5,729 bases of DNA from Gammaproteobacteria bacterium (GTDB lineage Bacteria; Pseudomonadota; Gammaproteobacteria; Pseudomonadales; Pseudohongiellaceae). Location: positions 1-5,729 of the forward strand of contig JAESUV010000081.1 of NCBI GenBank assembly GCA_016762975.1, written 5' to 3'. The notes under the pieces are model-generated. The model was not told where the DNA came from. It made no database searches and saw only the letters and a program-made list of their open reading frames with translations. This document shows positions 1 to 5,273 of this stretch, one piece after another. Each line of letters starts with the position of its first letter. Position 1 is the first letter of the stretch. Made by a program: the position numbers and the translations under genes.

Positions 1-3
1 AAC

Positions 4-34
4 GGCCTAATAAGGCCAATGGTGGTTTGCCACC
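4..34. repeat. Two tandem perfect hairpins
   Basis: GGCCT at 4-8 pairs with AGGCC at 13-17 across a 4-base loop, and GGTGG at 21-25 pairs with CCACC at 30-34 across another 4-base loop. Only three bases separate them. Both stems are five perfect base pairs. No T-run follows, so this is not an ordinary intrinsic terminator. It may simply sit in the last codons of an upstream gene. Confidence 0.5.
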
Positions 35-111
35 GAGTCGAATGCTGGCAGCAGCATAACCTCTACTTTTGGCGTCAGTTTAAAAGGGGATGATTACCAC
101 AGTGATTCGTC

Positions 112-129
112 TTTTGGCTGGGGCCAAAA
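112..129. repeat. Perfect 7-bp inverted repeat with 4-base loop
   Basis: TTTTGGC at 112-118 pairs with GCCAAAA at 123-129 around the loop TGGG. The arms are perfect. The element lies just upstream of the weak ORF beginning at 143 and could be a protein-binding site or part of a mobile-element end; no T-run follows on the plus strand. Function unknown. Confidence 0.5.
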
Positions 130-271
130 AGCGGAACACAACATGTCCCTATCAAGCTCTCGCCCATTTATTGTCCAAAAGTGTCTTTTAAGATTAACGG
201 TTCCCTCTGAAGGGGGTCGCGTTGCGGTCTCAAATGCTGGCGCGTTTGATCAGGCAACTCTCATCGAGGTG

Positions 272-297
272 CTAAACACCGCGTATCGTGTGTTTAG
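272..297. repeat. Perfect 8-bp inverted repeat
   Basis: CTAAACAC at 272-279 pairs perfectly with GTGTTTAG at 290-297, leaving a 10-base loop. It is followed by TGATTGGGGGTTTTATTGG, which has a short T-run about ten bases beyond the stem. The stem is A+T rich and the T-run is interrupted and displaced, so a terminator role is possible but weak. It lies 38 bases ahead of the proposed start of the small frameshifted gene at 336, so an operator role is equally possible. Confidence 0.5.
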
Positions 298-335
298 TGA
301 TTGGGGGTTTTATTGGATAGCCCGGATCATGTGTC

Positions 336-576
336 ATGAATTATGAAAGTAAGGTAGATTTACTAGTGGATTCAGTGACTAGGTTTTATTTTACTTCACT
401 GGATCAGATGACTGCTTTTTATTTGGGAAGATGCGCTTGAACGGCAGCACTGGATAGAGGGGATGCGTCAGCAATCGCTTTGTGGGTGCGGCATTGAATA
501 CCGAGAAAAAAATCAGCAGCATTTCTCAGCTTTTGCTAAACTTCTAGAGCTAGAGACTCAGAGAATGCCCGCTTGA
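336..576 (+). pseudogene. Small frameshifted gene, function unknown
   Basis: ATG 336 opens a frame that reads MNYESKVDLLVDSVTR and onward to MTAFY, then runs into TGA at 438-440. The +1 frame, open from 412, carries on plausibly with WEDALERQHWIEGMRQQ, a small SLCGCG cysteine patch, then a helical stretch ending ETQRMPA before TGA 574-576. Joining the two by removing one base between about 414 and 425 (a T-rich tract) gives a single protein of about 79 residues. I do not recognise the family. The strongest support for the second half being real is its four-base overlap (573-576) with the next gene, the same arrangement that gene has with the pilin. Alternatives: two very small genes (MRQQSL... 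from ATG 463, whose purine-rich AGAGGGG is too close to the start), programmed frameshifting, or a sequencing indel. The Shine-Dalgarno for 336 is weak. Confidence 0.45.
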
Positions 577-1172
577 GCTATTGTAATAATCATCCGAACG
601 TCCCAGCCGTAGAGAAGTGTGTCCGCTGCGAAGCTGATATGTGCGGAACGTGTGCGAATTTCCTCGACACCGGTGCCTTTTGCGAGAAATGTGTTTCGGC
701 GGTGGAGACGGAAAAGTTCGTAACCGCTCAGTCTAATAAGCTGAATAAGACCGAAATCGATCTTGTCCTGAGCAAGCATACTCAGGACAAAGAGTCAGAG
801 CGCAGAGGTAAAGAGAAGCGCAAGGATGGCACTGTGCTCTGGCTCGGCTTCGGCGGCGGTTCTGCTATGATCTTCGTTTCCTTACTGCTGTATGCATTTC
901 CCATGTTGTTTCAATTCGACGCGGAGGCAGCTGCAGCGTTCGAGGCGTCTCAGGCGCTGGAAGAGTGCCGCTTAGTGTTTGAGGAAATAGGCTACCAGCT
1001 TGAAGATGGAGAAGAGCCAAATCCATCACTACGGTGCTTAGATAGTAATGTGCCAAACATAGTTGAGAGGCAAGGCGATAGAATTCGTGTATCGCACCCC
1101 AATCCCCGTCAGTATGGCTTAAGTGCCATCTATGTCAGTACAGAGAGTCACGAGGTGGTGCTAGAAGGATGA
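573..1172 (+). CDS. B-box-type zinc-finger membrane protein
   Basis: The 199-residue protein begins with a compact cysteine/histidine cluster: C4, H7, C16, C19, C24, C27, C37 and C40. That spacing is what B-box-like cross-brace fingers use to hold two zinc ions. A charged, lysine- and glutamate-rich linker (about 45-86) follows, then one hydrophobic membrane helix (about 87-113) and an 85-residue C-terminal part with C132 and C155, which could form a disulfide if exported. The strongly basic run just before the helix (ERRGKEKRKDG) predicts the finger in the cytoplasm and the C-terminus outside the inner membrane. No enzyme motif is seen, so a binding or scaffold role is inferred. The start must be TTG 573: the frame is closed by TAA at 537-539 and has no ATG or GTG before the first zinc ligand. 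Its start overlaps the preceding small frame by four bases and its stop overlaps the pilin start by four bases, so it is probably translationally coupled to both. Confidence 0.85.
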   Translation: MSYCNNHPNVPAVEKCVRCEADMCGTCANFLDTGAFCEKCVSAVETEKFVTAQSNKLNKTEIDLVLSKHTQDKESERRGKEKRKDGTVLWLGFGGGSAMIFVSLLLYAFPMLFQFDAEAAAAFEASQALEECRLVFEEIGYQLEDGEEPNPSLRCLDSNVPNIVERQGDRIRVSHPNPRQYGLSAIYVSTESHEVVLEG

Positions 1173-1597
1173 TCAATTCCAGGCATAACAAAATGGAGAA
1201 AGGCTTCACGCTAATTGAGCTGATGATAGTGGTTGCCATAGTGGGGATTCTCGCCAGTGTCGCGTTGCCTGCATATGGGCAATACCGTAACCGAGCGCAA
1301 TTCGCTGAGGCTATATTAGCGTTCAGTGTGTATCGGAATTTCGTCGTTATCGCGGCGGAGTCCAATCGCTTGACAGTAATAGACGATATTCAGGAAGGTG
1401 AGAATGGTATTCAAGACTCTCAGCGGCGCAGTGAGACAACTCATGGCATCCACGTGCATAAGGGCGAAATCAAAGTTACTTGGAAGAAAGACGGTTCGGA
1501 CTTAGCGGGGGCGAATTACACCCTTACGGCGCAAAATATAACCCCTCCAATCCGATGGGTACAAGGTGGTAGCTGTCTTACATTGGGTTTTTGCTAG
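1169..1597 (+). CDS. Type IV pilin-like protein
   Basis: The N-terminus carries the prepilin signature: G12 before F13, then TLIELMIVVAIVGILA, with the conserved glutamate five residues after the cleavage point (E17). PilD-type prepilin peptidase would cut between G12 and F13, leaving about 130 residues; the hydrophobic helix (13-33) anchors the subunit and packs in the pilus core. C136 and C142 form a closely spaced pair at the extreme C-terminus (GGSCLTLGFC), a likely disulfide. The size fits a small major pilin or pilin-like subunit. Start: ATG 1169 gives a 12-residue leader and overlaps the previous stop as ATGA; ATG 1193 would give a very short MEKG leader with AGG at 1181-1183 ahead of it. 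Both are workable. The AGAAGG at 1163-1168 touches ATG 1169 and is too close to act normally for it. No assembly genes (ATPase, platform, secretin) are nearby, so it must use machinery encoded elsewhere. It could also be a minor or competence pseudopilin. Confidence 0.88.
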   Translation: MINSRHNKMEKGFTLIELMIVVAIVGILASVALPAYGQYRNRAQFAEAILAFSVYRNFVVIAAESNRLTVIDDIQEGENGIQDSQRRSETTHGIHVHKGEIKVTWKKDGSDLAGANYTLTAQNITPPIRWVQGGSCLTLGFC

Positions 1598-1727
1598 TAG
1601 TGTTCAGATGGATGCTATCATCTAGGCCATGGAGTCAGTTCGTCATTTCAATCAGTTAGAATTGTGCATTGAATTCTCGTTTACCGACTAGCTCGATAAG
1701 GCTAAGACGGAAGCACAGAGCATATAA

Positions 1728-1758
1728 AACATTCAGGATGAAGCAAATAACATTCAGG
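1728..1758 (+). repeat. Direct repeat AACATTCAGG, 21-base period
   Basis: The 10-base word AACATTCAGG occurs at 1728-1737 and again at 1749-1758, starting 21 bases apart. In the frame of the putative remnant this is a seven-codon spacing encoding NIQ twice, which fits a heptad. As plain DNA it could also be a pair of binding half-sites on the same helix face (two turns apart). Confidence 0.5.
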
Positions 1759-1775
1759 TGGAGCTAGCGTCTCAC

Positions 1776-1780
1776 GAGGA
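1776..1780 (+). promoter_or_regulatory. Shine-Dalgarno for small ORF at 1786
   Basis: GAGGA ends five bases before ATG 1786 (GAGGAAACCTATG). It is one of the best ribosome binding sites in the window and is the main reason to take the short ORF behind it seriously. Confidence 0.4.
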
Positions 1781-1785
1781 AACCT

Positions 1786-1947
1786 ATGACAGGTATTCGT
1801 CCTTTCCAAGAATTGATATTTGCTGCGTTCATCTCCTCCGCTAGACACATCGTCACCAGCAATCCCTGCACCACTCAACACTTTGAGTGGCTACTCAATA
1901 ACTTAAAGACTAAGACGAGCAACGTCGAGCCTAAGCGAATATTCTAG
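1786..1947 (+). CDS. Short ORF, 53 aa, hypothetical
   Basis: The ORF starts MTGIRPFQELIFAAFISSAR and ends SNVEPKRIF before TAG 1945-1947. It has an aromatic and hydrophobic first third and an amphipathic middle (FEWLLNNLKTK). A GAGGA Shine-Dalgarno lies at the right distance. After the TAG the same frame stays open for 23 more codons (LRVIRDSGYYLIAVSIHP...) to TGA 2017-2019, so the original protein may have been about 77 residues and this copy may be broken by a nonsense mutation. That final TGA overlaps an ATG at 2016 as ATGA, the style of junction seen between other genes of this window. It overlaps the coiled-coil-like frame at 1629-1844 in a different frame; both cannot be functional in full. 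No family recognised. Confidence 0.3.
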   Translation: MTGIRPFQELIFAAFISSARHIVTSNPCTTQHFEWLLNNLKTKTSNVEPKRIF

Positions 1948-2037
1948 CTACGCGTAATAAGAGATTCAGGCTATTATCTTATTGCTGTCTCTATTCACCC
2001 AGTGATTAAAGACCTATGAGCTCAATTGGAACTTTAA

Positions 2038-2727
2038 ATGATTATTTCTAAGAGAGGGTATTCTGGTTATAGGCCAGATATTGTCGCTGCCATTTCACAT
2101 CCGAATATTTCCAGCGTGCTGGATGTGGGATGTGGAGAAGGAGGTATAGGAGCCCAGCTAAAAGAAAAGACACCCGCAATTGAGGTCTATGGCATTGAGG
2201 CTGATCCGGTCTTGTTGGCTCAGGCTGAAAAAATGTTGGATGGATGTTGGGCTGCAGATTTGGATGCGCCGGAGTGGGCTAGCCCAATCAAAGACAAGTC
2301 TTTTGATGTAATCATTTTCGCTGATGTTTTAGAGCACTTAAAATCACCTAGTAAAGTTTTGGCCGATGCGCTTCCTTTGTTGAATAAAAACGGGCAAATA
2401 GTCATTTGCTTGCCAAACGTTAGACACTGGTCCACGTTTTACCATCTTTATATCAAAGGAGTATGGCCTACCAATGACAGGGGGATATTTGACAAAACCC
2501 ATCTTCACTTTTTCACCCGTCGCAATATTCTAGATTTAATTCGTGAAGCTGGGCTAGAAGTTGTTCTGGAAAAGCGAAATGTTCGAATTATCGAACCGTG
2601 GTCTTGGACAAATCTTCCAGGAAAAATCCTGGATTGGTGGCCATTCAGGCCTTTTTTCACTTTTCAATATATCCATGTATGTAAATTTAGTAGTAATGAT
2701 TCTGTAGATTTGAATGAAAATAAATAA
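2038..2727 (+). CDS. Class I SAM-dependent methyltransferase
   Basis: The 229-residue protein has the Rossmann-type methyltransferase motifs in order: motif I VLDVGCGEGG (27-36), which binds S-adenosylmethionine; the acidic strand end YGIEAD (51-56) for the ribose; and FDVIIFADVLEHL (89-101). PNVRHW (126-131) and FDKTHLHFFT (151-160) follow. This pattern matches the Methyltransf_11/23 group often found in surface-polysaccharide clusters, where such enzymes methylate sugars or lipid-linked intermediates; the actual acceptor cannot be read from sequence. A GGA at 2028-2030 precedes ATG 2038 by seven bases, and the frame is closed at 2035 by TAA, so this is the only start in frame. An out-of-frame ATG at 2016 reads MSSIGTLNDYF then stops, hinting that the original N-terminus was longer and has been frameshifted. 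The motif I and acceptor-region sequences are intact, so it is probably active. The stop overlaps the next gene by 14 bases. Confidence 0.88.
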   Translation: MIISKRGYSGYRPDIVAAISHPNISSVLDVGCGEGGIGAQLKEKTPAIEVYGIEADPVLLAQAEKMLDGCWAADLDAPEWASPIKDKSFDVIIFADVLEHLKSPSKVLADALPLLNKNGQIVICLPNVRHWSTFYHLYIKGVWPTNDRGIFDKTHLHFFTRRNILDLIREAGLEVVLEKRNVRIIEPWSWTNLPGKILDWWPFRPFFTFQYIHVCKFSSNDSVDLNENK

Positions 2728-3658
2728 ATTATTCATGGCCGTTATCAAGCTGCTAGTTATTGTAGTTGTTTTTTCCTGGTTATTCCGATATGCAAACGTC
2801 GCCTTTATCGACGTCGTAAAAGATTTTTCTAGGGTGTCTCCCGTCCTCTTCCTTTTGCCGTTATTCTTTTTTTTAGTGCACACCTTAATCACCTATAGCG
2901 CCTGGCATAGAAGTTTGCTGCTTTTTGGCGTGCAAGAATCTGTTGATAAAACAGCGCCACTGTTTGCATTTTCGACGCTTACCAAATATATTCCTGGAGG
3001 AATTTGGCACGCAGGAAGTAGGGTGTTTGTTCTTGGCACCTATGGCCACTCAAAACTGAGGGTATTATTTTCGGTTCTAATAGAGACAGTCCTAAGCGTG
3101 TCTGTAGTTACGATACTGCTCTGCTTTCTTTATCCATTCATAAACCTATATCAGAACATAATTGGAAACTCAATAGTACTTGATTTATTCGCACCCGCAG
3201 CAGGATTGCTACTCACTGTCTGCATAGTTACTCCGTTTTTCTATAAGCTAGTATTTTCTAAATATGCTCAAAAAGAAAATAGTGGTAGTAAGGCAATTGA
3301 ATTTCGTACAAGAAAACTTGCTACGTTAGCGTTACTACACGCGTTAGGGCTTGTGATCTACATGCTTGGCTATTACTTTACCTTTAAGGCGTATTTGCCC
3401 GAACAATATCTCTTTGGCGCTGATTTTGTTTTTATTGTCATGGCGGCGACTTTGTCGGGGTTTTTAGTGATCTTTGCCCCAGCCGGGCTTGGAGTTCGAG
3501 AGTCTGTTTTATATTTGGCATTTTCTCAATTAATCGACGACCCCATGCTGGTTACTATTTGTCTGGCTCCACGGCTTCTGTTATTGGTTGCAGAAGTGTT
3601 GTTTTTTTGTATGATAAAGGCAGTTCGGACAAGCTATTTTCTTAAAGTATCGGCCTAA
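2714..3658 (+). CDS. Flippase-like membrane protein, LPG synthase TM/UPF0104 family
   Basis: This 314-residue protein is strongly hydrophobic, with roughly eight membrane segments (near 8-25, 43-60, 117-140, 155-177, 203-225, 236-255 and 283-301, some helices being close pairs). Family marks are KYIPGGIWHAGSR (91-103), corresponding to the K-Y-x-P-G-x-x-W motif, and FAPAGLGVRE (254-263), corresponding to the conserved G-x-G-x-R-E loop of the lysylphosphatidylglycerol synthase TM region (UPF0104, also called flippase-like). Known members move or make lipids or act beside glycosyltransferases; it has no aminoacyl-transferase domain of the MprF type, so lysyl-lipid synthesis is unlikely. Between a methyltransferase and a glycosyltransferase a role in handling a lipid-linked glycan is inferred. 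ATG 2714 overlaps the previous gene by 14 bases; ATG 2735 (MAVIK...) is an alternative start that would remove the overlap. An eight-T run within the gene is read through in frame, so the frame is sound. Confidence 0.8.
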   Translation: MKINKLFMAVIKLLVIVVVFSWLFRYANVAFIDVVKDFSRVSPVLFLLPLFFFLVHTLITYSAWHRSLLLFGVQESVDKTAPLFAFSTLTKYIPGGIWHAGSRVFVLGTYGHSKLRVLFSVLIETVLSVSVVTILLCFLYPFINLYQNIIGNSIVLDLFAPAAGLLLTVCIVTPFFYKLVFSKYAQKENSGSKAIEFRTRKLATLALLHALGLVIYMLGYYFTFKAYLPEQYLFGADFVFIVMAATLSGFLVIFAPAGLGVRESVLYLAFSQLIDDPMLVTICLAPRLLLLVAEVLFFCMIKAVRTSYFLKVSA

Positions 3659-4804
3659 ATGCAGACTCTAAAAATCGCGTTCATCGGGGACTTTCAGATC
3701 TCCGATAATTATCCAAACACGAAGAACCTTATATCTGCAGTGCGCGGAGATAAAAGGTTTGAGGTTGTTTCCTGTGAGGGTGGAAGCCAGGAGGCAACAC
3801 GAATCTATATGCCAGATAGAGGGAAAATTTCAAAGCTACTTTCAATCGCAAAAATGTTTTTCCGGGCACTTAAGTCTGTAAGACATATCAACAAAACAAC
3901 CTTGCCAGCATGTGACGTTATTTATATACCTTATCCTTCGTTGCTTGTCCTATTATGTTATTCGTTTTTTAGTAAGAGGAGAGATAGGCCTCTTATAGTG
4001 GTCGATTGCTTCATATCAATTTACGACACGTTGGTTATAGACAGGGAAGTAATTGTCGAAGGGGGATTGCTGGCAAAACTTCTGTTGTGGTTGGAGGGGC
4101 GTTCACTAAGAGATGCGGATGTGGTATTAGCCGACACGTGTGTAAATGCTGCGTATCTATTCGACCTCTTCGCCGGGGAAAAGGGAAAATACCAAAGCCT
4201 GAACCTTTGCATCAATGAGTCTCTATTTAAACCGGTGAGCACACTGACACATGATTCAACGTCCGTGCTTTTTGTTGGTAGTTTCGTGCCACTACAAGGT
4301 GTTGATGTCGTTGTTGATGCTGCCATTCAGTTGGCAGATAGGACGGATATAAAATTCCAGTTAGTAGGTGATGGTCAGACAGCACCGGTGGTTGAATCTC
4401 AATTGGCATCCAGTGATGCAAATATTGAATGGTTTAGGACGTGGCATTCTATTGAGAAAATATCTGAGATGTATGGCAATGCAGATATATGTCTGGGTGT
4501 CTTTGGTGACAGCAGGAAAACGTATCGCGTGCTGCCTTATAAGGCTTATATGGCAATGGCATGTGGCAAAGCCCTGATTAGTTCTCGGGTTGAGGATGGA
4601 GTAATTAGAGAATCCAACATGCCGTTTTTAGCTCTTAGCAGTAACTCAGGGCAAGAACTAGCAAGTAAAATTGTTGAGATGGTTGACTCTAGCGAACACA
4701 GAGAAAAGTATGCCCAGAGGGCCAGAGCTTATTACAAGCGAAATTTGTCCAATGAGCGGGCAGTAGATGAACTTTATGCATTGCTTCTGTCAGAACTTGT
4801 TTGA
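3659..4804 (+). CDS. GT4-type (GT-B fold) glycosyltransferase
   Basis: The 381-residue length is normal for a single-domain-pair GT-B enzyme. The N-terminal half (KIAFIGDF at 5-12, DVIYIPYPS at 86-94) is the acceptor domain. The C-terminal half holds the group 1 signature: LFVGSFVPLQGVDVV (204-218), FQLVGDGQ (233-240), EMYGNADICLGVFG (270-283) and LPYKAYMAMACGKALISS (292-309). The last motif resembles the common PNKxYEALAMGKPVI form of nucleotide-sugar GT4 enzymes, but the usual asparagine is Y294 and the usual glutamate position reads M298, so donor binding may differ. It likely adds a sugar to a cytoplasmic-face lipid-linked or LPS intermediate. There is no obvious Shine-Dalgarno: the previous stop TAA abuts this ATG (TAAATG), so translation is probably coupled. 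It has no signal peptide; a hydrophobic patch near 92-104 may help it associate with the membrane. Confidence 0.87.
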   Translation: MQTLKIAFIGDFQISDNYPNTKNLISAVRGDKRFEVVSCEGGSQEATRIYMPDRGKISKLLSIAKMFFRALKSVRHINKTTLPACDVIYIPYPSLLVLLCYSFFSKRRDRPLIVVDCFISIYDTLVIDREVIVEGGLLAKLLLWLEGRSLRDADVVLADTCVNAAYLFDLFAGEKGKYQSLNLCINESLFKPVSTLTHDSTSVLFVGSFVPLQGVDVVVDAAIQLADRTDIKFQLVGDGQTAPVVESQLASSDANIEWFRTWHSIEKISEMYGNADICLGVFGDSRKTYRVLPYKAYMAMACGKALISSRVEDGVIRESNMPFLALSSNSGQELASKIVEMVDSSEHREKYAQRARAYYKRNLSNERAVDELYALLLSELV

Positions 4805-4836
4805 ATTAGGAAAAACATAAACCTAGACCAGCTTCT

Positions 4837-5196
4837 CTATTCGCTAACCACAATCCCTGCGTAGCGAGTTACTATCTCTTGTCCTAGAGTTGTATCTATT
4901 AGGTTATCCAGTTCTTTGGAGTCGCTACCCATCTCTGTTACAGTCTCAAGGCCTAGTGATTCTAGGATCGTAAGTGCGATATCTATGTGAGTAGCATATT
5001 GGGTGTTCAAATACTCGTTGCCCAGCGGGTCGTAGATGAAAAGGGGGATTCTTGTGTGTTCCTCATAAAGGAACCGCGTATGTCCATAATGGCCGTGCTC
5101 TCCTAAGCCTTCCCCGTGGTCCGATAAGATATAGACGATGCTATTTTGCAAAATTTCCTGTTGTTCTAGCTGCGTGAATATCTGGGCTATAAAAAA
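4837..5196 (-). pseudogene. Truncated sulfatase/phosphatase-fold enzyme, C-terminal fragment
   Basis: The minus-strand frame reads FFIAQIFTQLEQQEI, then IVYILSDHGEGLGEHG and YGHTRFLYEEHTRIPLFI, and continues through HIDIALTILESLGLE to a stop at 4837. The SDHGE-x-LGEHG segment supplies the metal-binding Asp and His of the alkaline-phosphatase superfamily, and the IPLFI and DIALTILE pieces fit the same fold; sulfatases and phosphoethanolamine transferases share it. Everything N-terminal, including the catalytic Thr/Cys/Ser region, is missing: an in-frame TGA lies at 5199-5197 just before FFIAQ, and an unrelated gene occupies the DNA 150 bases upstream. TTG 5151 could start a short 104-residue product, but it would lack the nucleophile. 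It ends 32 bases from the convergent glycosyltransferase stop, with no clear terminator between. The sulfatase-versus-transferase choice cannot be made from this piece. Confidence 0.75.
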
Positions 5197-5273
5197 TCAG
5201 CCTGCAAGATGCAGCTCTCTCCTAGCTACAATTCCTTGCAAAAAATGAAGTGACTGGCAACTAGAGTTTATTA

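Larger units (their letters stand above)
1..335. other. Gene-poor stretch with short hairpins, no confident gene
   Basis: I see no protein family here on either strand. A plus-strand frame enters from the left edge and stops at 57-59 (TAA), giving only 18 residues, ending PSRMLAAA, which could be the tail of an upstream protein. An ORF of 67 codons from ATG 143 to TGA 346 has a fair GGAA 6 bases ahead of the start, but its residue content shows no recognisable motif and its end overlaps the better-supported small gene at 336; I rate it about 0.2 as a real gene and do not list it separately. The stretch does contain several perfect short inverted repeats (listed separately). TTTTGGCGTC at 67-76 and GTCCAAAAGTGTC at 172-184 vaguely recall subterminal repeats of IS21-type elements, but I cannot confirm a transposon end. 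Confidence 0.5.
1629..1844 (+). pseudogene. Possible decayed coiled-coil-like small gene
   Basis: From ATG 1629 one frame reads MESVRHFNQLELCIEF and so on, is stopped by TAG 1689-1691, continues LDKAKTEAQSI to TAA 1725-1727, then NIQDEANNIQVELASHEE and on to TAG 1842-1844. Between the stops the residues are Glu, Lys, Gln and Asn rich and helix-prone, and NIQ recurs at an interval of exactly seven codons, which suits a coiled coil. Two stops in one otherwise protein-like frame suggest a gene that has lost function. I do not recognise a family. It may instead be non-coding sequence that looks like protein by chance; there is no clear ribosome binding site at 1629. Confidence 0.3.
1598..2037. 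other. Gene-poor interval with coding remnants
   Basis: No full-size gene covers these 440 bases on either strand. A weak stem, AGATG 1606-1610 with CATCT 1619-1623, follows the pilin stop but has no T-run. On the plus strand there are two protein-like frames, listed separately: a broken coiled-coil-like frame at 1629-1844 and a short ORF at 1786-1947 whose frame continues after one stop to 2019. No convincing promoter for the downstream operon was found: TATTAT at 1972-1977 resembles a -10 box, but no -35 box sits at 16-17 bases from it. Confidence 0.55.

Noticed and set aside
67..184. Possible IS21-like subterminal repeats (TTTTGGCGTC, GTCCAAAAGTGTC)
   Set aside because: The resemblance is from memory and partial; there is no transposase, no clear terminal inverted repeat and no target duplication in view.
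143..346. 67-codon plus-strand ORF starting MSLSSSRPF
   Set aside because: It has a fair GGAA upstream, but no recognisable motif, unconvincing residue composition and an 11-base overlap with the better-supported small gene at 336. Mentioned in the region entry only.
1606..1623. Stem AGATG/CATCT as a pilin terminator
   Set aside because: Only five base pairs with an eight-base loop and no T-run after it.
4006..4577. Alternative-frame and antisense ORFs inside the glycosyltransferase
   Set aside because: The GT4 motifs are in the main frame; these are shadows without independent support.
4841..4867. Inverted repeat TCGCTA/TAGCGA near the convergent gene ends
   Set aside because: Six-base arms with a 15-base loop inside the last sulfatase codons and no T-run; a bidirectional terminator is not supported.
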